DNA of 9,155 nucleotides from Fluviibacter sp041311015 (GTDB taxonomy: Bacteria > Pseudomonadota > Gammaproteobacteria > Burkholderiales > Rhodocyclaceae): contig JBFYKG010000056.1 in assembly GCA_041311015.1 (NCBI GenBank), positions 1 to 9,155 on the forward strand. The letters are read 5' to 3'. The notes beneath the pieces were generated by a model, which was given only the letters and a program-made list of their open reading frames with translations, did not search any database and was not told the DNA's origin. The position numbers were made by a program, and so were the translations under genes. How positions within the stretch are numbered: the first letter of the stretch is position 1; each line of letters begins with the position of its first letter. This document shows, piece after piece, positions 1-5,371 of this stretch.

Positions 1-320
1 GCGCCGTGTTCCCGCTGATGCCGCTGGATCAGCCGGTCTGGATACTCGCCCTATTGCTGTTCTGGGGCGCTACCGTGGTCGCCGACTCGCCGCAGTTTTC
101 GGCACTATCGGCCAGAGCGGCACCGCCGGAAATTGTGGGGAGTGCACTTTCCATACAGAACGCAATTGGGTTCACGATCGGCATGATCTCGATTCAATTA
201 GGCACCGCCCTAGTTGGTCGAGAGGGCACAGCGATCGCCTGGCTACTCCTGCCGGGTCCCCTGCTCGCGCTTTGGGCGCTGGCACCGCTCTGGCGTAAAC
301 CCCCGGCTTCTCTCACCTGA
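1..320 (+). CDS. MFS transporter, C-terminal part (5' end outside window)
   Basis: This is the end of a gene whose start lies before the window; the frame is open from the first complete codon at 3 to the TGA at 318-320. About 105 residues are visible. They are strongly hydrophobic, with roughly three membrane segments separated by a polar loop, and end in a short basic tail (WRKPP). The stretch with ADSPQFSAL followed by APPE, then GSALSIQNAIGF, is typical of the last third of MFS permeases, where a cytoplasmic loop precedes transmembrane helices 11 and 12. The protein would sit in the inner membrane; the substrate cannot be judged from this part. It is followed after 26 bases by another MFS gene on the same strand, so the two are probably co-transcribed. 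They do not look like recent duplicates, because the visible C-terminus does not resemble that of the neighbour. I am confident of the superfamily only. Confidence 0.8.
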   Translation, partial: AVFPLMPLDQPVWILALLLFWGATVVADSPQFSALSARAAPPEIVGSALSIQNAIGFTIGMISIQLGTALVGREGTAIAWLLLPGPLLALWALAPLWRKPPASLT

Positions 321-346
321 CTTCCCGCGCTTCTAATACCCGGACC

Positions 347-1567
347 ATGTTCCTCAACATCCGCAACGCCCTCGCCGCGCCCCACGCCATGGCCGTAACC
401 CTGGCCGCCGCCGGCATACTGCTGTTGAACATGGGCTCCCGTCAGTCACTGGGGCTCTTTATTGGCCCGATCAACTCCGCCAACGAGATCGGCATCGTCG
501 CTATCAGTCTCGCCATGGCCATCGGGCAATTCATGTGGGGGCTGGCACAACCATTTGCCGGTTTTCTCTCGGACCGCTTTGGCCCTGCCAAAGTATTGGC
601 TAGCGGATTCCTGCTCATTGCGCTGGGCTGTATCCTCACCCCCTACCTGCTCACCGACTTGGGGCTCATCATCAGTTTCGGTCTGCTCACCGCGATCGGT
701 TCGGGCTTCAGCAGCTTCTCGGTGCTGATTGGCGCCGCCGCCCAACGCATCCCGGCCGAAGCCCGTGGCCCCGCCTCCGGTGTCATCAATGCCGGCGCCT
801 CACTCGGCCAGTTTGTTGGCGCACCGATCTATCAGGGCTTGATTCAACTCTTCGGCTGGGTGGGCGCGCTGTGGGGGATGGCGCTGATCTCACTGGCGGG
901 GCTTCCACTCATACGTCGCCTCACCGGCATTAAAACCATCCACGTGCACCCGCAGAATCTGGCGGAGTCCGACCCCTTCGGCAAAACGATCTGCGGTGCC
1001 TTCGCCAACCCGAATTACTTTCTGCTCAATCTTGGCTTCTTTACCTGTGGTTTTCATATCGCGCTCTTGGTGACGCATCTTCCGGGCGAAGTCAGCTTAT
1101 GCGGTCTGCCAGCCAGCGTTGCCAGCTGGTCACTCGCTATCATCGGGCTCAGTAACGTTTTCGGCAGCCTGTACGCCGGCCAGTGCGTGGCGCGGTATCG
1201 CAGTAAATATATTCTCTTTGCCATGTATAGCAGCCGGGCGCTGCTGATTGCAGCATACATGCTGCTGCCAAAAACCGAATGGACGTACTACCTATTTGCT
1301 GTCGGCCTGGGGTTTACCTGGCTGGCCACCGTACCACCCACCGCGGCTATTGTCGGCAAACTCTTCGGCTTACGATATCTGGCCACCCTGTTCGGCGTTT
1401 CTATGCTGTCGCATCAGGTGGGCGCATTCTTTGGTGCTTACCTGGGTGGATTGGCCATGGCTGAAATCGGCAACCTGGATGTGATGTGGATCGCCGATAT
1501 GGCACTGGCCGCCCTGGCGGCCGTGGTGAATCTACCGATCCGGGAAGCCGCTGTTAAGAGCGCCTGA
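347..1567 (+). CDS. MFS transporter, substrate unknown
   Basis: A complete 406-residue protein, the normal size for a 12-helix MFS permease of the inner membrane. Hydrophobic segments run through the whole length. The loop after helix 2 carries the MFS motif A signature, GFLSDRFGPAKVL (residues 72-84). The opening around residues 29-40 (MGSRQSLGLFIGP) and the second-half segment around 233-247 (CGFHIALLVTHLPG) resemble a widespread proteobacterial MFS group often annotated only as 'MFS transporter'; I cannot name a substrate. The longer hydrophilic stretch at about 190-220 fits the central cytoplasmic loop between the two six-helix halves. The ATG at 347 is kept because it is the first in-frame start after the upstream stop and leaves a short N-terminus before helix 1, but no clear ribosome binding site precedes it (only a weak CGGA two bases away). 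It lies 26 bases after another MFS gene and is probably translated from the same message. Its stop codon abuts the hairpin terminator of the opposing tRNA gene. Confidence 0.88.
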   Translation: MFLNIRNALAAPHAMAVTLAAAGILLLNMGSRQSLGLFIGPINSANEIGIVAISLAMAIGQFMWGLAQPFAGFLSDRFGPAKVLASGFLLIALGCILTPYLLTDLGLIISFGLLTAIGSGFSSFSVLIGAAAQRIPAEARGPASGVINAGASLGQFVGAPIYQGLIQLFGWVGALWGMALISLAGLPLIRRLTGIKTIHVHPQNLAESDPFGKTICGAFANPNYFLLNLGFFTCGFHIALLVTHLPGEVSLCGLPASVASWSLAIIGLSNVFGSLYAGQCVARYRSKYILFAMYSSRALLIAAYMLLPKTEWTYYLFAVGLGFTWLATVPPTAAIVGKLFGLRYLATLFGVSMLSHQVGAFFGAYLGGLAMAEIGNLDVMWIADMALAALAAVVNLPIREAAVKSA

Positions 1568-1601
1568 AATAAAAAACCCGCATTCGAAGCGAAGGCGGGT
1601 T
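1567..1601 (-). terminator. Intrinsic terminator after tRNA-Val, convergent with the MFS gene
   Basis: A perfect 7-bp stem (AACCCGC at 1575-1581 with GCGGGTT at 1595-1601) continues, after one A/G mismatch, into a further 4-bp stem (TTCG at 1583-1586 with CGAA at 1590-1593) closed by a 3-nt loop. Read on the minus strand the hairpin is followed by TTTTTTATTT (1576 down to 1567), a good rho-independent signal placed 13 bases after the tRNA CCA end. On the plus strand the same hairpin follows the MFS stop codon but lacks a T-tract, so it is a poor terminator in that direction. Confidence 0.85.
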
Positions 1602-1614
1602 GATACAGTCGGGA

Positions 1615-1690
1615 TGGTGGGTTGTGACGGGCTCGAACCGCCGACATTCTGCGTGTAAGGCAGACGCTCTACCAACTGAGCTAACAACCC
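1615..1690 (-). tRNA. tRNA-Val (anticodon UAC)
   Basis: The minus strand folds into a complete 76-nt cloverleaf. The acceptor stem GGGTTGT pairs perfectly with ACAACCC. The D arm has GCTC/GAGC around AGTTGGTA. The anticodon stem TCTGC/GCAGA encloses the 7-nt loop CTTACAC, which gives anticodon TAC and so reads GUA (and probably other GUN) valine codons. A 5-nt variable loop follows, then the T arm with GGCGG/CCGTC (one G-U pair) around TTCGAGC. The 3' CCA is encoded. The gene starts 25 bases after the cbpM stop codon. It has its own likely promoter (1704-1712) and a strong terminator 13 bases downstream. Read-through transcription from cbpAM is also possible because no terminator separates them. 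Confidence 0.97.
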
Positions 1691-1703
1691 CCGACCAGGA
1701 TGT

Positions 1704-1712
1704 ATTCTACCA
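1704..1712 (-). promoter_or_regulatory. Probable extended -10 promoter for tRNA-Val
   Basis: On the minus strand TGGTAGAAT lies just beyond the cbpM stop codon. It is a TGn extended -10 element joined to TAGAAT, which matches five of six bases of TATAAT. It would place the transcription start near 1697, about seven bases before the mature 5' end of the tRNA at 1690. No good -35 hexamer is seen 16-18 bases upstream, which is tolerable for an extended -10 promoter. The sequence between -10 and the start is not AT-rich. This is inferred from the motif only. Confidence 0.5.
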
Positions 1713-1715
1713 GAA

Positions 1716-2036
1716 TCAGCCGCGATCCTGCAGCTGGGCGACCTGTGCGCGGTTGAGTGCGGACTCCAGCTCGGTAATGCGCTCTAGCAGGCGAAAACCC
1801 AATGCCAGCGCATGTGTATCCAGATCGAGTTCCAGATCCTCCCGGATACGACGTAAACGACGCGCCAGGGTCATGGCGTTGCTGTCAAAACTCCAGTCAT
1901 TCAAAGACTGGCCAATGGGCTTGAGGACACCGACTTCAACCAGGGCAACAAGCTCTGTCTGTTGCAGGCCAGCCACCTGGGTAAACTCGGTCACGCTCAG
2001 CCAGGTAGCTTCAAGGGTGGTGATTTGTTCAGTCAT
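1716..2036 (-). CDS. cbpM: Chaperone modulatory protein CbpM
   Basis: CbpM binds the J-domain of CbpA and blocks its stimulation of DnaK, so it acts as an anti-co-chaperone in the cytoplasm. The predicted 106-residue product fits the family (E. coli CbpM is about 101). Its layout is also right: a MerR-like helix-turn-helix in the N-terminal half (about 14-55, with TEF, a GLQQTELVALVEVGVLKP stretch and W48-F50) and a C-terminal helix with heptad-like spacing (about 56-104, LARRLRRIREDLELDLD then LLERITELESALNR) suited to dimerisation. The start is set at the ATG at 2036 because GAGGA (2046-2042) lies five bases upstream; an earlier in-frame ATG at 2042 is too close to that site, and a GTG at 2048 overlaps the cbpA stop. 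The ribosome binding site overlaps the cbpA stop codon, so the pair is probably translationally coupled. Adjacency to cbpA makes the assignment firm despite low sequence conservation in this family. Confidence 0.9.
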   Translation of the reverse strand: MTEQITTLEATWLSVTEFTQVAGLQQTELVALVEVGVLKPIGQSLNDWSFDSNAMTLARRLRRIREDLELDLDTHALALGFRLLERITELESALNRAQVAQLQDRG

Positions 2037-2044
2037 GGTCATCC

Positions 2045-3091
2045 TCACACAGCGCGATGCGCTTCAGCCACGAAATGGCCACGCGGATTAAAGTTGGAGC
2101 CGTCAGCCAGCTGTTGATACAGTGCCTTTTCAGCATCCGACAGCTCGGTTGGTGTGGCGATCTGCACGATCACATACTGATCCCCGGCGCCTTCCTTAGG
2201 TTTGGGCAAGCCACGACCACTCAGCCGCATCTTCCGACCTGCAGGCGTACCCGCAGGAATTTTCATACGGACCGTCCCGTCCAGGGTTGGGACATCGATC
2301 TCCGCACCCAACGCAGCTTCCCAAGGGGTGACTGGTAAATCCAGGAATAGATCATGACCATCCGCACGGAAAAGCGGATGCGGGTGCAACGCAACGTTCA
2401 GATACAGATCGCCATTGGGACCCCCATTGAAGCCTTTGCCGCCCTTGCCGGGCAGTCGCATCTTCTGGCCGTTGGTAGCACCTTTGGGAATACGCGCCTT
2501 GAAGACCTGAGGTACGCGATGCACGCGACCCTGTGCGTCGTATTCCGGCATTTCCAGATTGAGTTCAAGCGTGGTGCCCTTGGCGGCCTCGTCCAGCGAA
2601 ATATGCGCCGTGACTTCGAAGTCTTGTCCGGGTTGCTGAAACCCCGAGCCACCGGCGTGTGCACCTGCCCGGCCCGAATGACCGCCGTGCGCACGGCCGC
2701 GGCCCATCTGGGCAAACAGCTCGGAAAGATCGATATCTTCGAAATTGGCGCCTTCAAATCCACCCGCGCCGAAGCCGCCCCCACCAAAACCGCCGGCGCC
2801 GCCATGGCCCCCGGAAAAACCGGCGCCCTGAGCATATTGCTCCCAACCCGGTGGCGGACGGAACTGCTCGCCCGGGTTATGACGACCCAGTTGGTCGTAG
2901 GCTTTGCGAAGCTCAGGATCTTTGAGCGTCTTGTAGGCCTCATTGACCTCTTTGAACTTCTCTTCACCGTCCGGGTCCTTGGAGATGTCCGGATGGTACT
3001 TGTGCGCGAGTTTCTTGTAGGCCTTTTTGATCTCGTCCGCCGAAGCGGTGCGTGAGATACCCAGGACCTCGTAATAGTCTTTGAATTTCAT
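2045..3091 (-). CDS. cbpA: DnaJ-class co-chaperone CbpA (curved DNA-binding protein)
   Basis: CbpA stimulates the DnaK ATPase and hands it unfolded clients; in E. coli it also binds curved DNA and the nucleoid. The 348-residue product starts with a J-domain (about 1-70) carrying the essential HPD triplet at 33-35. A Gly/Phe-rich linker follows (about 86-157). Two DnaJ C-terminal beta domains come next: the first about 157-240 (RIPKGATNGQKMRLPGKG), the second about 245-325 (KIPAGTPAGRKMRLSGRG). There is no CxxCxGxG zinc-binding region, which separates CbpA from DnaJ. It is longer than E. coli CbpA (about 306), mainly because of the linker, which contains an acidic helix-like island, FEDIDLSELFAQMG (117-130). 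The ATG at 3091 is the natural start of the conserved J-domain, though its ribosome binding site is weak (GAGA about 11 bases upstream). cbpM follows immediately, as in many Proteobacteria. An RpoH-like promoter lies upstream. Confidence 0.95.
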   Translation of the reverse strand: MKFKDYYEVLGISRTASADEIKKAYKKLAHKYHPDISKDPDGEEKFKEVNEAYKTLKDPELRKAYDQLGRHNPGEQFRPPPGWEQYAQGAGFSGGHGGAGGFGGGGFGAGGFEGANFEDIDLSELFAQMGRGRAHGGHSGRAGAHAGGSGFQQPGQDFEVTAHISLDEAAKGTTLELNLEMPEYDAQGRVHRVPQVFKARIPKGATNGQKMRLPGKGGKGFNGGPNGDLYLNVALHPHPLFRADGHDLFLDLPVTPWEAALGAEIDVPTLDGTVRMKIPAGTPAGRKMRLSGRGLPKPKEGAGDQYVIVQIATPTELSDAEKALYQQLADGSNFNPRGHFVAEAHRAV

Positions 3092-3140
3092 GCCGGCTTT
3101 ATTCTCGTCGTGTGCTTTGTCTGACTGCGTTTATTGTGCC

Positions 3141-3168
3141 AGATGCGGACGAAACACGAGAAATCAAG
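3141..3168 (-). promoter_or_regulatory. Candidate RpoH (sigma-32) promoter for cbpA
   Basis: On the minus strand CTTGATT (3168-3162) is separated by 13 bases from CCGCATCT (3148-3141). The heat-shock sigma consensus in E. coli is CTTGAAA, 13-17 bases, CCCCATnT, so the -35 matches five of seven bases and the -10 six of seven fixed positions, at an accepted spacing. Transcription would begin about 40-45 bases before the cbpA ATG. It sits just after the helicase terminator, where a new promoter is needed. No better sigma-70 pair was found in this gap. It is a motif match only. Confidence 0.45.
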
Positions 3169-3172
3169 AGGG

Positions 3173-3216
3173 CAAAAGAAAACGCCGGTTGGCGAGTAAC
3201 CCCACCAGACCGGCGT
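3173..3216 (-). terminator. Intrinsic terminator of the DEAD-box helicase gene
   Basis: Twenty-three bases after the helicase stop codon the minus strand has a perfect 8-bp stem, ACGCCGGT (3216-3209) with ACCGGCGT (3189-3182). The 19-nt loop between them can form a further short stem (TGGTG with CGCCA, one G-U pair). The hairpin runs into TTTTCTTTT, a good T-tract. It separates helicase transcription from cbpA, which makes cbpAM an independent unit. Confidence 0.88.
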
Positions 3217-3239
3217 CATGTTGATGCGTAATCCGTTAA

Positions 3240-5036
3240 TTAACGGCCGCGACCCCCGGCGCCACTATGGCCCGATGCCTTGCTGAACACCTTGCCACCG
3301 GGCTTGCTGAAAGTTTTACCCGCTGGCTTGCCAAAGGATTTGCCGGCGGGTCGATCCGAACGGCTGTCGGTACGACCCTCGCGCGGCGGGCGATCACCAA
3401 ACTTACCAGCTGGCTTATCCCCCCAGGGTTTGCCTGCAGGTTTGTCACCCCAAGGCTTGCGATCGCCGAACGACTTGCGAGCTTCACCACCAGCACCTTC
3501 TTGGCGGGGCTTGTCACCCCAGGCGCGCGGTGCTTTGTCAAAACTGCGGGGTTTGTCCCCGAAGCTGCGCGGTGCGCCATCGTCACGCGTATGTCTAGGC
3601 CGGTCACCAAAGCTACGCGGTTTGTCATCGAACGAACGCGGCGCACGATCTTCACGTGGCCGGTCTTCGCGCGGACGATCGTTAAAGGGTCGCGGTCCAC
3701 CAAAGTCTCGCTCGCGAGGGCCACCGAAATCACGCGGGGCGCTGCCACGACCATGGCCACCAAAGGCACCACGGCCACCGCCCGAACGACCGCGACCTTC
3801 GCCACGGCCACCAAAACCACGGCCTTCCCCACGACCACCGCGCTCAGGGCGTTCCGGCGTCTTCGGCTCCAGACCTGCCACCACAGCCACAGGGATCTGC
3901 TGATCGGTCAGCGCTTCGATGGTCCGTACCTTCATGCGGTCACGGTGTTCGGCAAAGGTAATCGCCTTACCCGTTCGGCCAGCACGACCGGTACGCCCGA
4001 TACGATGCACGTAATCCTCGGCCTTCATCGGCAGGCCGAAATTGAACACGTGGGAAATGGTCGGCACATCAATACCGCGGGCGGCCACATCGGTCGCTAC
4101 CAGCACACGCACGTTACCGTTACGCAGTTGCTTCAGACGGTGCGCCCGCACCTTCTGCGGCATGGCCCCATGAAGCGCAGCGACGGCATGACCCTGCTCA
4201 GCCAGCACATCGGCCAGGCGGTCTGTCTCGACCTGGGTACTTGCAAACACCACAGCCTGCTCCAGATCGGCATCGCGTAGATAATGGTCGAGCAGCTTTT
4301 CCTTATGGATCAGGTTATCGGCCCAGTGCAGCGATTGGGTAATCTGTGTATGGCGATCCGAGGCGCTCGCCAGTTCGAGTCGACCCGGCTTCTTCATCAG
4401 GCGTGCGGCCAGCGACATGATGCGTGGCGCAAAGGTAGCCGAGAACATCAGGGTCTGCTCACGGTGCTGACACAGATGATTGATATCTTCCAGATCCTCG
4501 GCAAAGCCCAGGTCCAGCATACGGTCGGCCTCGTCGACGACCAGTGCCTTCACTTCGGCCAGATGGATCTGACGACGCTGCGCCAGGTCAAGTAGACGAC
4601 CCGGTGTGGCCACCACCACGAGCGCACCCCGCAGGCTAGCCATCTGCTTACCATACGGCATGCCGCCAGTAACAGTCGCCACGCGAATGCCCTTGCTGTT
4701 CTTGAGTAGATCGATGGCGTCCTGCGCCACCTGTTGCGCCAGTTCACGCGTCGGACATAACACCAGCGCAGCCGGGCCGACAAAGCGTTGCAGATCCATC
4801 GGCGAACTCTTGCCGCCATTGAGCATCATGATGTTGTGCAGCACCGGCAACAGGAAGGCGGCGGTTTTGCCGCTCCCCGTCTGGCTGCTCACCATCCAGT
4901 CGCCGCCCTGCATGGCAGCCGGAATCGATTCGGCTTGCACCGGTGTCGGCTGGGTAAAACCCAGGTTTTCAATGGCCTTCAGTAAGGGCGCGGCCAGACC
5001 CATGCTCTCAAACGAGCAGGTTGTTTGTTCAGTCAT
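3240..5036 (-). CDS. rhlE: DEAD-box ATP-dependent RNA helicase, RhlE type, with long disordered tail
   Basis: Cytoplasmic ATP-dependent helicases of this family unwind short RNA duplexes in ribosome assembly and RNA decay. In the 598-residue product the core fills residues 1-395. In order it has a Q motif (FTQPTPVQ, 27-34), motif I SQTGSGKT (51-58), Ia PTRELA (95-100), Ib TPGRLLD (144-150), motif II DEAD (168-171), motif III SAT (199-201), motif V ATDVAARGID (314-323) and motif VI HRIGRTGR (344-351). All catalytic residues are intact. The remaining 200 residues are low complexity (separate entry), so the protein is well over the length of E. coli RhlE (about 454). The ATG at 5036 is chosen because GGGGAT precedes it by four bases; an in-frame TTG at 5048 lies upstream of that site and is unlikely. 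The gene has a long structured leader and its own terminator. The RhlE subfamily call is less certain than the DEAD-box call, since the tail does not help and SrmB, DbpA and related groups share the core. Confidence 0.9.
   Translation of the reverse strand: MTEQTTCSFESMGLAAPLLKAIENLGFTQPTPVQAESIPAAMQGGDWMVSSQTGSGKTAAFLLPVLHNIMMLNGGKSSPMDLQRFVGPAALVLCPTRELAQQVAQDAIDLLKNSKGIRVATVTGGMPYGKQMASLRGALVVVATPGRLLDLAQRRQIHLAEVKALVVDEADRMLDLGFAEDLEDINHLCQHREQTLMFSATFAPRIMSLAARLMKKPGRLELASASDRHTQITQSLHWADNLIHKEKLLDHYLRDADLEQAVVFASTQVETDRLADVLAEQGHAVAALHGAMPQKVRAHRLKQLRNGNVRVLVATDVAARGIDVPTISHVFNFGLPMKAEDYVHRIGRTGRAGRTGKAITFAEHRDRMKVRTIEALTDQQIPVAVVAGLEPKTPERPERGGRGEGRGFGGRGEGRGRSGGGRGAFGGHGRGSAPRDFGGPRERDFGGPRPFNDRPREDRPREDRAPRSFDDKPRSFGDRPRHTRDDGAPRSFGDKPRSFDKAPRAWGDKPRQEGAGGEARKSFGDRKPWGDKPAGKPWGDKPAGKFGDRPPREGRTDSRSDRPAGKSFGKPAGKTFSKPGGKVFSKASGHSGAGGRGR
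3243..3845 (-). repeat. Low-complexity RG- and GDKP-rich repeats encoding the helicase tail
   Basis: Residues about 398-598 of the helicase consist of degenerate short repeats in distinct zones. Residues 399-432 are Arg/Gly-rich (GRGEGRGFGG units, RGG-box-like). Residues 433-510 alternate acidic and basic residues around PRSFGDKPRSF and DRPRED units. Residues 521-550 carry repeated WGDKPAGK units. Residues 560-586 carry KSFGKPAGKTFSKPGGK units. The composition is Gly, Arg, Lys, Asp, Pro, Ser, Phe, with almost no aliphatic residues, so it should be disordered. Such tails in DEAD-box proteins add RNA affinity and can drive phase separation. The repeats are visible as recurring DNA words too, so length variation by slippage between strains is plausible. 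Confidence 0.85.
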
Positions 5037-5351
5037 GTTTATCCCCAATTAGGAAAACCGGTCGCGCCTGTCTAACGCGATGGTCTGTGGTCAAAGAACA
5101 TCGACCATCAGACAGATGCCGGCAATTCCGGCGTCCGGTGTACCCTTGCGCGATTTTCTAAAAACGCGGTGGGTACGGCTGGGGACGATGCACACATTTG
5201 GCCCGAAGTGATCGGAGCCAGCAGCGCCTTGGGCGACCGGGGTCGCTAAGCGCTTGATGTATAAGCTGACACGGGTTTTATTGCACCGCGTCAATCAACA
5301 ACGGGGCGAAGTGTAACACTCCGCCGCCGGGTTGGATACATTTATTTGAAA
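5037..5351 (-). other. lon-helicase intergenic region, likely structured helicase leader
   Basis: These 315 bases hold no gene I can support. Read on the minus strand they contain several inverted repeats: AGCGC/GCGCT enclosing GCGAC/GTCGC (5254-5223); GGC plus CCGA pairing with TCGG plus GCC around a 5-nt loop (5219-5200, one bulged T); GCCGG/CCGGC (5132-5118); and GATGGTC/GACCATC (5109-5079). The last ends about 43 bases before the helicase ATG. A TATACA -10-like hexamer lies at 5263-5258, but its best -35 partner is poor (GTGCAA, three of six), so the promoter is not located with confidence. If it is real, the helicase mRNA has a leader of over 200 bases. The helicase ribosome binding site GGGGA is at 5046-5042. 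Confidence 0.55.
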
Positions 5352-5371
5352 TTAATGTCGAACCGGCGGCG
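5305..5371 (-). other. Overlapping inverted repeats at the 3' end of lon
   Basis: Two dyads share bases. The first pairs CGCCGCCGG (5371-5363, inside the last lon codons) with CCGGCGGCG (5330-5322), nine perfect bp enclosing a 32-nt AT-rich loop that contains the lon stop codon. The second pairs GGCGGAGTG (5325-5317) with CACTTCGCC (5313-5305), nine bp with one G-U pair and a 3-nt TTA loop. They overlap at 5322-5325, so both cannot form fully at once. Neither is followed by a T-tract on the minus strand. This is therefore not a standard intrinsic terminator; it may protect the mRNA 3' end, be rho-linked, or modulate read-through into the helicase gene. Confidence 0.5.

Noticed and set aside
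1615..1690. tRNA-Val as an integration site for a mobile element.
   Set aside because: No integrase, no repeated tRNA 3' end and no foreign-looking genes are visible next to it.
2354..3055. A 233-codon plus-strand frame opposite cbpA.
   Set aside because: It is in register with cbpA codons and is open because of the same codon avoidance seen in lon; no family resemblance.
3131..3142. TGGCACAATAAACG upstream of cbpA as a sigma-54 promoter.
   Set aside because: It has the TGGCAC half but lacks the TTGC element at the required distance.
3236..3903. Long repetitive frames on both strands (Val/Ala-rich minus frame, Pro/Ser-rich plus frame) over the helicase tail.
   Set aside because: They are alternative readings of the low-complexity repeats that encode the tail. 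The helicase frame alone continues into conserved motifs.
2024..5037. The same 14-base word (TTTGTTCAGTCATG on the plus strand) at 2024-2037 and 5024-5037, the start regions of cbpM and the helicase.
   Set aside because: Both proteins begin MTEQ, a common opening, and similarity stops outside this word. A shared small-RNA site is possible but not supported.
5091..5294. A 67-codon open frame on the minus strand between lon and the helicase.
   Set aside because: No recognisable domain, no convincing ribosome binding site, and it covers the inverted repeats of the leader. It is more likely non-coding.
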